Virus record (IMG/VR): IMGVR_UViG_3300037042_006682
Span: 97,209-161,208 of that record
Source: a virus
DNA length: 64,000 nt
Direction: 5' to 3' (one strand)
Position 1 is the stretch's first letter. Each line of letters starts with the position of its first letter. Shown in pieces: positions 24,364 through 33,011 of the stretch. Under the pieces are notes generated by a model, which had not been told where the DNA came from, ran no database searches, and saw only the letters and a program-made list of their open reading frames with translations. A program made the position numbers and the translations under genes.

Positions 24364-24861
24364 TCAGTCCTCTAGGATCCCACACTTGAAAAACACCAGC
24401 ATCGCCTCGGCATCGAGGATGCCGTCGGGGATCTCGGTCCGCTTGATCTTGTAGGGCTCGAAGTCGGTGGTGAGCCGGAGCAGCTCCTCCTCCTTCTTCG
24501 TCAACGCCTGCTCATCGATCTCCGCCTGGGGGTGCTCCTGACGGAGGGCCGCCTGGGCGATCTCCAGGGCGTCGGGATGCGCGATCTGATACCGGAAGGC
24601 CCCCGGCTGATCCATGATCGGCGTCCGCTTGGGCTCCCCCGCCGCCGTCTTCTCCGCGTGCGCCTCGACCAGCTTGTTCCGCGCCGTGCTGAACGCCTTC
24701 ATGGCCTCCGTGGGCTCGATCTGCTTCTTGAGATCCTCGATCGGCTTGTCGAGCTTCGCCCGATTCCGCGCGATGGCCCACGCCACATTCGTCACCTTGA
24801 CCGCACTGTGCCGCCGCAACGTCGCGTCGCACACCAACATCAACTCGTTCAACAACTGCAT
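24364..24861 (-). CDS. Helical protein, DUF1617-like, 165 aa
   Basis: Begins MQLLNELMLVCDATLRRHSA. The order VTNVAWAIARNRAKL, ARNKLVEAHAEK, a short turn, then EEELLRLTTDFEPYKIKR and a C-terminal hydrophobic strand LVFFKCGILED fits my memory of the small phage family DUF1617, found next to tail genes. Function unknown. It has its own promoter and an inverted repeat upstream, so it may start a unit that includes the 714-aa fibre. Confidence 0.5.
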   Translation of the reverse strand: MQLLNELMLVCDATLRRHSAVKVTNVAWAIARNRAKLDKPIEDLKKQIEPTEAMKAFSTARNKLVEAHAEKTAAGEPKRTPIMDQPGAFRYQIAHPDALEIAQAALRQEHPQAEIDEQALTKKEEELLRLTTDFEPYKIKRTEIPDGILDAEAMLVFFKCGILED

Positions 24862-24898
24862 CGTCCTGCTCCTTCATTGGCCACGTTCAACCGTCCAT

Positions 24899-24920
24899 CT
24901 TTGAGTGGTTCTTACTCAAG
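24899..24920. promoter_or_regulatory. TTGAGT inverted repeat, possible operator
   Basis: TTGAGT and ACTCAA with 7 nt between lie just downstream of the -10 element, a place where a bound repressor would block transcription. A similar perfect repeat lies at 40133-40151. Confidence 0.4.
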
Positions 24921-24922
24921 CC

Positions 24923-24952
24923 ACGCTACCACAGCCGATCGCCCCCCGCCAA
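24923..24952 (-). promoter_or_regulatory. Promoter before the DUF1617-like gene
   Basis: Minus strand: -35 TTGGCG (24947-24952), 18-nt spacer, extended -10 TGG-TAGCGT (24923-24928). It lies 62 nt before the ATG at 24861. Confidence 0.45.
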
Positions 24953-24973
24953 CCTTCCGCGCACCCATGCACG

Positions 24974-25228
24974 TCACGCCACGGGGATCTTCGCGATCTC
25001 CGCCTCGACCACCATGGCCTGCGCATCGAGCGCCGTGAGCTGCGCCTCCAGGCGGGGCTTCACGGTCCCCATCGCATAGGCCACCGCCACCGCGATGCGG
25101 TCCGGCTCCGTCGCCCCGAACACGAGCGCCTCGACCTGCTCCGTCGTCACGCCACCCCCGCCCATGCCCAAGTAATACTGCCGCAGCATCTCGTTCGCCC
25201 ACGCCTTCTGATCCGTTGTAAAGGCCAT
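24974..25228 (-). CDS. Small helical protein, 84 aa
   Basis: Begins MAFTTDQKAWANEMLRQYY, with a Gly loop (MGGGGVTTEQ) and a long C-terminal helix (RLEAQLTALDAQAMVVEAEI). It follows the LamG protein gene by 15 nt. It could be a fibre chaperone by size and position, as small helical genes after fibre genes often are; this is inference. Confidence 0.55.
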   Translation of the reverse strand: MAFTTDQKAWANEMLRQYYLGMGGGGVTTEQVEALVFGATEPDRIAVAVAYAMGTVKPRLEAQLTALDAQAMVVEAEIAKIPVA

Positions 25229-25243
25229 CCACGTGCTCCTGGG

Positions 25244-28200
25244 TTAGTACCGCGTGATCTGATTGGGCATCCGTGCGTCACACGGATCGGGGATGAAATT
25301 CTGCTTATACTTCGCCACCCCCACATGACACTGGAAGTTGCTGATCGATCCCGCCATCGACCGACTCGCCGCCTGCGCATCATTGAAAAACGTCGGGGTT
25401 GCCGACGAGGCCCCGACCAACGTCGTCGTCGTGACGCTCTCGGACATATAGCCATTCTTAAACATCTTCAACGAGGACCCACTGCGCACGACCGCGATAT
25501 GCGTCCACCCAATACCGAGAACCGACGAATTCACGGTCGCCGCCAAGGTCCGCGTAACATCGTACAACATCGCCTGGATGATTTTGCCTGTCGTCTGGAC
25601 AATCTGGAACCCATAGTTGTTGCCCCCCATCAAGGCGCATCCCCCCACCACGATCCCATACACCCCTGAACCGGGGGCACTCGTCAAGTGGACCCAAAAC
25701 TCAATCGTGAAGTCCCCCGCCCCCAACGACAGCGGCATCCGAATGGCCGTCTGTGGCACGACCTCTACACCAAACGCCACGACCCACCACGGCTGGCTCA
25801 TCGACCCGTTACATTCAATCTTTGGAGACGCTTTTACTGTCGGAGATACCTTGCGCGACCCATGCACCCAATGCTGGCACTCCGCCGTGTAGGCCCGGCG
25901 ATACTGATCCACCGTGGTCGGCGGCGTAAAGGCCCCCGTCCACAACGCCTTGCCCACAAAGATCCGCAACTGGTCGGCATACCCCGCCGTCGTCTCATTC
26001 GTCGTCCCATACGCTGCCCACCCCAACGCCACCCAATTTATGAGGGAGTAGTTCGACGCGACGACCTGCGAGCACACGGAAACCCCACCGACATACAGCG
26101 TGATCGTCGTTCCCACCCGCACTAACGCGACGTGCTGCCAGACATTCGCGATGCGCGACGTATACGAGGGCACCACGTACTGGACCGATCCGTTATAGAC
26201 GGAAAAACAGAAATAACCGCTAGTGTTGGTGTAAATCCGGATCGCCCCATATGTCTCCACCGAACTTAACGGCCAATTACACGAATTCACAAACAAATCG
26301 AATTCCGTTAAACTGTATGATCCTCTTGTCCAGAAATCGACCGTAAAATCCTGCGTACCAAAGACCGTCCCATTGACCGGCGTCGCGATCCACCCCGGTG
26401 TCGATAAAACATCATGACTGAATTCAGCCAGTGCAACACGATCATACGGCATCACCTGCGTCGTCCCCGTCAAAAACTCGGGTGACACCGAGGCAATACT
26501 ACCGCTATGCACGAAATCCCGCCGATCCGTCGGCGGCGTAAAACTGGTCGTCCACAAGGCCGTCCCCTTCAACACCTCAACACAGGCAATGGCCCCCAAG
26601 ATCAACTGCTGTCCCGACGGATTAGCCCCCCCACTATCTCCAATGGTAAAATACCCGGACATGTTGTCCCAATACTCGGTGCTCGATGTCTCGCTGCCCC
26701 CACTAACCCCGTCAATATAGACCGTCGTCGTCGTCCCACTGCGCACGATCGCCGCGTGATGCCAATTACCATCATTAAGCGTCACGCCTGCGCGGGAGGC
26801 CGTAATCGCGTGCTCCGTTGCCCCCGCATTGACCGCCTTCCATCCCAGTTGTGTCGCACTATTGATCGACAGACGGAACGCCACGCTCGTATTAGAAAGT
26901 GCCACACCACGGTTCAAAAGAATCTTAGGGTACGCCGTCCCCGCATAACGAAACCACAGGTGGATCGTGAAGGGGTCATTGGCTAGGTAATACTTGTTCC
27001 CCGTACCAGCTTCATAAATGGCTTCAAACTTTGTAAAGTCAAAGGCCGTCTGGACACAGCACGCCCGCGCCCCCGACTGGAAGGCGATCGCATACCCCAT
27101 GCCCCCAAAAGTGCGGTGCATCCGTTGATAGTTGGATGTCCCCCCCGTGCTGATCAGCCCCGCCGGACGCTCCGCCCGCCGGGCCATCGACCCCCCCGTA
27201 TTCGTCGCGACCGTCCCGCCCCTGACGGGCATCCCGCGATACTCGGACAAGGTTCCCCCCAAACTACCTGGGAAACTCATCCCATCGGGGCCAGCATCCA
27301 CCAGACGAAAGCCCAACCCCACCTCTACACTATTCCCACGCAGGAAGAACTTGACGTTGCTCATCTCCGCGTAGTCCGCCGTGGTCACCGGCGGCGTAAA
27401 GGGCGCCGTCCACCGCGCAGCGGCCGTGAACCGTATGTTCACCATCCTGCCATAATGGAACGCCGCCGACACACTACCCACCGTGAACGGTTGAGACGAA
27501 GACAGGCTCTGCCACGGCGTGGGTTGTGAACTGTATGCCGGTTCCACCCCGTTGACATACAACTTCCCCTGTCCCGCCCCCATCCCACTGCGCACAAAGG
27601 CCACATGCGTCCATTTACGTTGCGGCACCACTCCGGCCACAGAGACGACCGCATCCCCCGTTCCGCACGATAACGCCCCCGTTTTGGTCACCAGGAAAGA
27701 GTAATCGCTCGATCGACTGCAAATCTCGGTAATATATTGACTGGCATTATTCCACTCGCTGAACACCCAGGCATCCAACGTGTAATTCCCGTATCCTAGG
27801 TTAAACGGCGTGGTGCTACTCGTCTGGGCATACCATGTGGCTTCCAGGTGTTCCAATTGCTCTTCATCATCGACGAACACCACCGAACTGTTCTTACGCA
27901 ACATTTTTGTGGGCGGCGCGAAGTCCCCCGCATACAACGCCTGACCAATCGCAATGCGCAAACCAGCAATCTTGCCAAGAAAATAATTAACCGCTGTATA
28001 ATATCCAGTAAACTCCGCCGCTAACATCAATGGGGCACTTGTAAATTCCAAGACCGAGGAACCAATGCTAAAGGTCTCTGTCTTCCCATCAATGGCAAAC
28101 AACAGACTGCTACCCACACGACTGATCGCCACATGGTACCATCGAGACAACTCTAGCGTTACCGTACTATCCACAGTCACCGTCGCCCCTGACGCGGTTG

Positions 28201-29815
28201 AATACAGAAAGGCCAATCGGTAAATCGCCGCTTGTACCTTTAACGCCCAACCCATATACACAGACGCTTCCTGCATCGAAACAATGCACTTGCCGTATCC
28301 AGTGGCCAAAGACACCCAACATTCAATCGTAAAATCCTGTGACGTGATCACCATCTTTGAATACGGATTGTTATAGCGTGTTTTAGCCGTCCCCGTCGTC
28401 ACCGTCCACACCCGATCTGGTTTGGCCTTATCAAAGATGTTAACCCCCGATTGAATATAACCAAAATCCTGATCCCCCGGAATTAAAACCTTGGTATTCG
28501 CCGTAACGGTATAGGACGCCTCCGATGGCACGGTAAAACTGGTCCCCGTCCATAGTGCCGCGCCCAGGGTGACGCGAAAATACGACAGAAACAAAGAAGC
28601 AACATTGTAATAATTCCCACCTATGTAAACATCATACCCATTAAGATTTTTTATACTAACCGTGATCGCCTCATCCGTACCACACTGTACGCCATCCTGG
28701 AACATACGCAGGACATTCCCCGTACGCACCCACGCGACATGATGCCACGCACCATTCTGATTCGAGACAGGCGTCGTCTTTGTCACTGTCGTCGTATTAA
28801 TACCATCCGAACTATAAATAAAGGTCAAAGCGTTAGCACTAGCCCGACAGATCCAACACATCCCGCCCGACGCACCATACTTTGTGTACACCTCGTCCAC
28901 ATAAAATCTGATCCATACATCCACCGTAAAATCCGCACTGCCAAACGACAACTGCGTCCCACTGTCATTCCACCGCAACGACGCCCCGTCGATCCACAAA
29001 TACGGATTCGACGCGAAATCCTGTGTCCACGAATACGACGCATTCCCCTCCCACGTGCGCGCTTGGATCCCCCCCTGCCCCGTAACCAGGGCGGTCCCCA
29101 CGGGCGTCGGTACCATCTTGCTGATCGCATTGCCCACCGTGTCCAACGTCCAGTCATACCATGTCGCACACCCCGCTGGCCGAGGGGGGGGCACATTGCG
29201 CCGTGGCGGCGTGAACGCCGCTGTCCACAATGCCTTCCCCTTCACCACGCGCGTCCACCCCAGTTCCCCAGCAAAATACGTTGAACCATCGGTCCCGAGC
29301 CTAACCGAACCGGCGGTCGTCGTCGTCCCACTGGCCGTCTGGGTCCCGACCTGGACCCCATTCGCAAACAGTCGATGTACATTGCCACTGCGTGTAACGG
29401 CTACATGTGTCCATACGCCTGTGAGCAACGCATTATTCGTACTAGAAAAACTTACCAAATTCGTCACAACCGTCATCGCCTGATTAGCTGCCGTCGACAG
29501 TCTTAATGACTCAATATTACAGAAACACTGTACACCAATGCTATCCCGCATAACGTACAAATCAACCGTGTAATCCCCCGTGCCAAAATCCAACTGATAC
29601 CCGTAGGTGCTAGAATCAGTCAGCGTAGAACTCGTTCCATTGTATATCATCCCCTCTAGTGGCATCATTTTTTCAGTATTGATCTCTGTGTGCGAGACAC
29701 TGACATTCGTTCCCGTGTATGTATAACGCCGATTGCCCCGCGAGGGATTGAACGGGATCACGCAAGGCAACCCCCGTGGCACTTCCCGCGTCCACCGCTT
29801 TTGCCCACCCGGCAT
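25244..29815 (-). CDS. Giant fibre with seven LamG/ConA-like lectin repeats, 1523 aa
   Basis: After a ~30-residue head, the protein has seven repeats of about 200 residues. Each has a FTVDVWIR-like strand, a W-x-HVA-x-x-R-x-G motif (WTHVAVTRSG, WHHVAWVRTG, WYHVAISRVG, WTHVAFVRSG, WHHAAIVRSG, WQHVALVRVG, WTHIAVVRSG) and an end unit like GKALWTAAFTPP. This is the Laminin-G/concanavalin A-like jelly roll, typically binding glycans or peptides. Its DNA is clearly less GC-rich than flanking genes, suggesting acquisition. It is 3 nt from the preceding fibre gene and has no clear ribosome site, so it is probably coupled. Likely a receptor-binding fibre. Confidence 0.8.
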   Translation of the reverse strand: MPGGQKRWTREVPRGLPCVIPFNPSRGNRRYTYTGTNVSVSHTEINTEKMMPLEGMIYNGTSSTLTDSSTYGYQLDFGTGDYTVDLYVMRDSIGVQCFCNIESLRLSTAANQAMTVVTNLVSFSSTNNALLTGVWTHVAVTRSGNVHRLFANGVQVGTQTASGTTTTAGSVRLGTDGSTYFAGELGWTRVVKGKALWTAAFTPPRRNVPPPRPAGCATWYDWTLDTVGNAISKMVPTPVGTALVTGQGGIQARTWEGNASYSWTQDFASNPYLWIDGASLRWNDSGTQLSFGSADFTVDVWIRFYVDEVYTKYGASGGMCWICRASANALTFIYSSDGINTTTVTKTTPVSNQNGAWHHVAWVRTGNVLRMFQDGVQCGTDEAITVSIKNLNGYDVYIGGNYYNVASLFLSYFRVTLGAALWTGTSFTVPSEASYTVTANTKVLIPGDQDFGYIQSGVNIFDKAKPDRVWTVTTGTAKTRYNNPYSKMVITSQDFTIECWVSLATGYGKCIVSMQEASVYMGWALKVQAAIYRLAFLYSTASGATVTVDSTVTLELSRWYHVAISRVGSSLLFAIDGKTETFSIGSSVLEFTSAPLMLAAEFTGYYTAVNYFLGKIAGLRIAIGQALYAGDFAPPTKMLRKNSSVVFVDDEEQLEHLEATWYAQTSSTTPFNLGYGNYTLDAWVFSEWNNASQYITEICSRSSDYSFLVTKTGALSCGTGDAVVSVAGVVPQRKWTHVAFVRSGMGAGQGKLYVNGVEPAYSSQPTPWQSLSSSQPFTVGSVSAAFHYGRMVNIRFTAAARWTAPFTPPVTTADYAEMSNVKFFLRGNSVEVGLGFRLVDAGPDGMSFPGSLGGTLSEYRGMPVRGGTVATNTGGSMARRAERPAGLISTGGTSNYQRMHRTFGGMGYAIAFQSGARACCVQTAFDFTKFEAIYEAGTGNKYYLANDPFTIHLWFRYAGTAYPKILLNRGVALSNTSVAFRLSINSATQLGWKAVNAGATEHAITASRAGVTLNDGNWHHAAIVRSGTTTTVYIDGVSGGSETSSTEYWDNMSGYFTIGDSGGANPSGQQLILGAIACVEVLKGTALWTTSFTPPTDRRDFVHSGSIASVSPEFLTGTTQVMPYDRVALAEFSHDVLSTPGWIATPVNGTVFGTQDFTVDFWTRGSYSLTEFDLFVNSCNWPLSSVETYGAIRIYTNTSGYFCFSVYNGSVQYVVPSYTSRIANVWQHVALVRVGTTITLYVGGVSVCSQVVASNYSLINWVALGWAAYGTTNETTAGYADQLRIFVGKALWTGAFTPPTTVDQYRRAYTAECQHWVHGSRKVSPTVKASPKIECNGSMSQPWWVVAFGVEVVPQTAIRMPLSLGAGDFTIEFWVHLTSAPGSGVYGIVVGGCALMGGNNYGFQIVQTTGKIIQAMLYDVTRTLAATVNSSVLGIGWTHIAVVRSGSSLKMFKNGYMSESVTTTTLVGASSATPTFFNDAQAASRSMAGSISNFQCHVGVAKYKQNFIPDPCDARMPNQITRY

Positions 29816-29818
29816 GGC

Positions 29819-32800
29819 CTACAGCACCACGAAGACGAGTTGCACGCTCGCCGTCAACGCATCGTCGTTGGTCCCCGCCGCATCCGTACTCAACTCGATC
29901 GCCTGGCCATTGGTGATCCCGTAGTTCGCCGTGCTGATGTCCACCGCCGACGAGACCCAGACCGTATTGCTCATGTCCCACCCGTTGTTCGAGTTCGCCG
30001 TGCCCACCTTGTTCCCGTTGACCACCGCATTGAGGCGCGGTTGCAACGTCCCCGTGTCCATGCTCTCGGTCTTGTGCACCACCCGCACACAATAGGCGGG
30101 GCCATGCTCCCAGCGCGCCCACTGCCCCATCACGTCCCACAACAGGGTCGTGCTCGCCACCGTCGCAAAGGCCCCGTCCAGGCGGAACTCTCGCAGGACC
30201 ACGTTGGAAAGCGCCGCGTATTCCAACTCGTCGTCATCGTTCGTCGTCATGGGCGCCCCGGCGATCGTCACCGTGCCCGTGCTGTACCCCGTCACGATCC
30301 CGTAGCGCCAGGTCCCCGCCGTCGCGCGATACCGCAGGGGCCGTCCCGCCACGAAGATCCCCTGGTTCGTCGCGTTGTCCGTCACCGTGAACGTGCTGTC
30401 TGCCGTCCGCGTGAACGGCGTCACCGCCGTCCAGGAACTCGCGCCTCCCCCACTGCTGCTCGCGGGCTGGTCGTACCACCCCTTGGTGCCCGAGGCGTTC
30501 GTCCCATAGAGCTTCGTGTTGCCCGGCGTCGCACTATCGTTGACGAGGTTGACCGTCGTGGTCCCCGTGATCGAGTGCTGGAAGGTGATCGGCGCCTGGT
30601 AGTCGGTCCCCGCCGATGCCGCACTAATGAGCCCCGCCGTCGCCTTGAGCAGGCCGCCCAGGGCCGTTGCCAACGTCGTGGTGCCCACCACCTCCACGTT
30701 CCCGTCCAGGTACGTGACCCCGTTGACCTCCAACCGGCCCGCCACGAGGAGGTCCGCGTCCGTGTTGAAGGTGTGCGAGGTCGTCCCGCTAAGGCCGATG
30801 CGCGCGTAACCCGTGCCCGCGCCCGCGAGGCTGAGGATCGTGTTGTTGTAGCTCGTGAGCTGCTGCGCGGTGCCCCGCAGGCTGACCGCCCCGTCGTCGC
30901 CCACGACCACCGTGGAGTCCTGCGCGCTCGTCCCCGTCGCACCGTTCCACCGCATGATGGCGTGGTCCGTGCTGCTGCCCACCCCCACCACGGCCCCATC
31001 CAGGTTCATCTGGATGATGTCCCAGTAGGCCCCCACCGTCGCGTGGTCCCCCGTGGGCGTGCTGTCCGTCGTGCAGACCATCATGTCGCCCGCCTCGACG
31101 TTCGGCCCACTCGCCCCGCCAATCTTGCCCGCCACGCTCACGCGGTAGGTGTCCCCCGCATCCGCTGCCGGATAGTTGGGGTTCGTCGAGCAGTTGAGCG
31201 CCCCCTTGTAGGTCATGGGGTCCGTCACGTCGACGCCGGCATTCTTCCAGACCGCCCCCGTGTACCACCGCACGTTCGTGCCGTCCCACTCCACGGTCCC
31301 CGCGAGGGCCGTCGCGTTCTGATGCGCCCCGATCACGATCGCCCCGTTACCGGAGCCATCCTTGAGGTGCAGGCGCTCGCCCGGCGCGGCCTGGCCGATG
31401 CCCGTGTAGCCCGACGCCTTGAGCTGGTAGATCGTCGCGACCGCCCAGGCCCCCGTGTCGTTGTAAATGATCTGCGTGTCCCCAGCGGGCGGCGCATGCG
31501 TGTGCGCGTCCAATGTCCCTAGGGCCGTCTGCACGTCCACATCCGTCCCACTGAGCTTGCCCGTGAACCCCGAGGCGACCACGGTGATCGCACTCGCGGG
31601 GTGCGCCCCGAGCAACTGCCGGTTCGTGAGGCTCTGGTGATCCGTCGCCACGTAGGTCCCCGACGAGACGACCGCCAGGCTGCGGAGGTCCTGCGCCTCC
31701 TCGTACGGCGTCGCGTCGTTGCGCAAGATCACGCGGAACAGGACCTTCATCTCCGCGAAGGGGAGGTTCGTCAGCGCGAGCTGGTCGTAGGCGTTGTTCG
31801 TGCGCGCAGCGGCGAGCGTGGTGTCCTTGCGCTGCCCCATGATCACGTAGATCGGGCACGTGGGGTCGTTCCCCACGAAGAACCAGTAGGCCACGTACTC
31901 GTTCGATCCCAACTCCGTCAGCGTCCCCGCGTTATCGTAGCAGAGGTTCGTGTTCTGGACGGTGTAGTAGTCCGTCCCCTTGGCCGTCCAGACCCAGTTC
32001 CCACTCGACCGCCGGAGGATGCGGCCCTGCGTCTGCTCCCCGATGACCATGCGCATATCCTCGTCGCGATATACGCCCTCGGTGATCGTGAAGGTCGTGT
32101 TGCCGAAGGTGCCCCCGAACCCGTTCACGTACCGCGCGCCCAGGCACTCGTGGAAATACTGGTGCGTGGCCCAGTCCATGACGAGCCCGTGGCGCTCCTC
32201 GCCGGGGCGCCCCTCGGCCAGTGTGCTGTTCCAGTACACCGTCTGGACGGGCACGATCCCGCCGTCGAGCGTCCAGGCCCCCGAGGACTTCTGGAGCACC
32301 CCGCTGGCGTCGAAGTAGATGTACCAGAGCCCCGTGGTGTCATCGAGCGTCACCGTCTGGGCCGCGCTCTTCGTGTACTTGTTGCCCTTCGTGTAGAAGT
32401 CGAAACTCGTCACGGTCGGGGCGATCGTGACCTCGCGCGTCGTCGCATTGAAACTGACCGTGGAATCCGTACGGTTGGGGAACCCCGTGGGCTCCGCCTG
32501 GAGCGTCGCAAACAGCGTCGAGGGCGTGTAGTCCCACGTGGCGTCCCCCCGCAAGAACTTGGTCGCGTCGTTCGGCGCGCGGGGCACGAGCCCGTGCATG
32601 CCCGTCGTCACGTCCGCCGTCGTCACGTTGCTGAGCGTCAGCGCCCCCTCGGCGATGGCCGATCCGTCCCCCCCGATGTGGTCGTGCGTGTCCCCGTTGG
32701 TCACGAGGCGGGCCGTAAGGTTGCTCTCCACCCCCGCGCTATCCAGCGTGAAGATCTCGGTCGCGCTACTGACTGCCTTCACGTAGATCCGCAGTTTGGT

Positions 32801-32971
32801 GGCGGCCGGGGTGCTGGGCTTCACGATCTCCGTCAGGCCGATCGACGTGGACGCCGTGACGGCCTCGGCCTCCGTCGCCCCGAGCGCCACCTCGTCCGCG
32901 CCCACGCGCCGCACCTCGGCATCGCCGCCGTACACCGTCTTGTTGTTCGCCGCATCGTGAATCAGCGCCAT
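29819..32971 (-). CDS. Tail fibre protein, 1050 aa
   Basis: Begins MALIHDAANNKTVYGGDAEV. Long beta-rich, Thr/Ala/Gly-rich sequence with fibre-type segments such as LVPRAPNDATKFLRGDATW, TDHAIMRWNGATGTSAQDS, AGLISAASAGTDYQAP and LDGNVEVVGTTTLATALGG. These are typical of trimeric phage fibres. The C-terminal ~200 residues look globular and could hold the receptor-binding tip (VLREFRLDGAFATVASTTLL). No enzymatic motif seen. It follows a border palindrome. Confidence 0.75.
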   Translation of the reverse strand: MALIHDAANNKTVYGGDAEVRRVGADEVALGATEAEAVTASTSIGLTEIVKPSTPAATKLRIYVKAVSSATEIFTLDSAGVESNLTARLVTNGDTHDHIGGDGSAIAEGALTLSNVTTADVTTGMHGLVPRAPNDATKFLRGDATWDYTPSTLFATLQAEPTGFPNRTDSTVSFNATTREVTIAPTVTSFDFYTKGNKYTKSAAQTVTLDDTTGLWYIYFDASGVLQKSSGAWTLDGGIVPVQTVYWNSTLAEGRPGEERHGLVMDWATHQYFHECLGARYVNGFGGTFGNTTFTITEGVYRDEDMRMVIGEQTQGRILRRSSGNWVWTAKGTDYYTVQNTNLCYDNAGTLTELGSNEYVAYWFFVGNDPTCPIYVIMGQRKDTTLAAARTNNAYDQLALTNLPFAEMKVLFRVILRNDATPYEEAQDLRSLAVVSSGTYVATDHQSLTNRQLLGAHPASAITVVASGFTGKLSGTDVDVQTALGTLDAHTHAPPAGDTQIIYNDTGAWAVATIYQLKASGYTGIGQAAPGERLHLKDGSGNGAIVIGAHQNATALAGTVEWDGTNVRWYTGAVWKNAGVDVTDPMTYKGALNCSTNPNYPAADAGDTYRVSVAGKIGGASGPNVEAGDMMVCTTDSTPTGDHATVGAYWDIIQMNLDGAVVGVGSSTDHAIMRWNGATGTSAQDSTVVVGDDGAVSLRGTAQQLTSYNNTILSLAGAGTGYARIGLSGTTSHTFNTDADLLVAGRLEVNGVTYLDGNVEVVGTTTLATALGGLLKATAGLISAASAGTDYQAPITFQHSITGTTTVNLVNDSATPGNTKLYGTNASGTKGWYDQPASSSGGGASSWTAVTPFTRTADSTFTVTDNATNQGIFVAGRPLRYRATAGTWRYGIVTGYSTGTVTIAGAPMTTNDDDELEYAALSNVVLREFRLDGAFATVASTTLLWDVMGQWARWEHGPAYCVRVVHKTESMDTGTLQPRLNAVVNGNKVGTANSNNGWDMSNTVWVSSAVDISTANYGITNGQAIELSTDAAGTNDDALTASVQLVFVVL

Positions 32972-32986
32972 CGGTCAGTCCCTCTC

Positions 32987-33006
32987 CTGCGTATGCGCAT
33001 ACGCAG
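32987..33006. repeat. Border palindrome, 20 nt, perfect
   Basis: CTGCGTATGCGCATACGCAG, five bases after the stop of the 969-aa fibre gene and 15 nt before the next ATG. Confidence 0.85.
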
Positions 33007-33011
33007 CGTCG

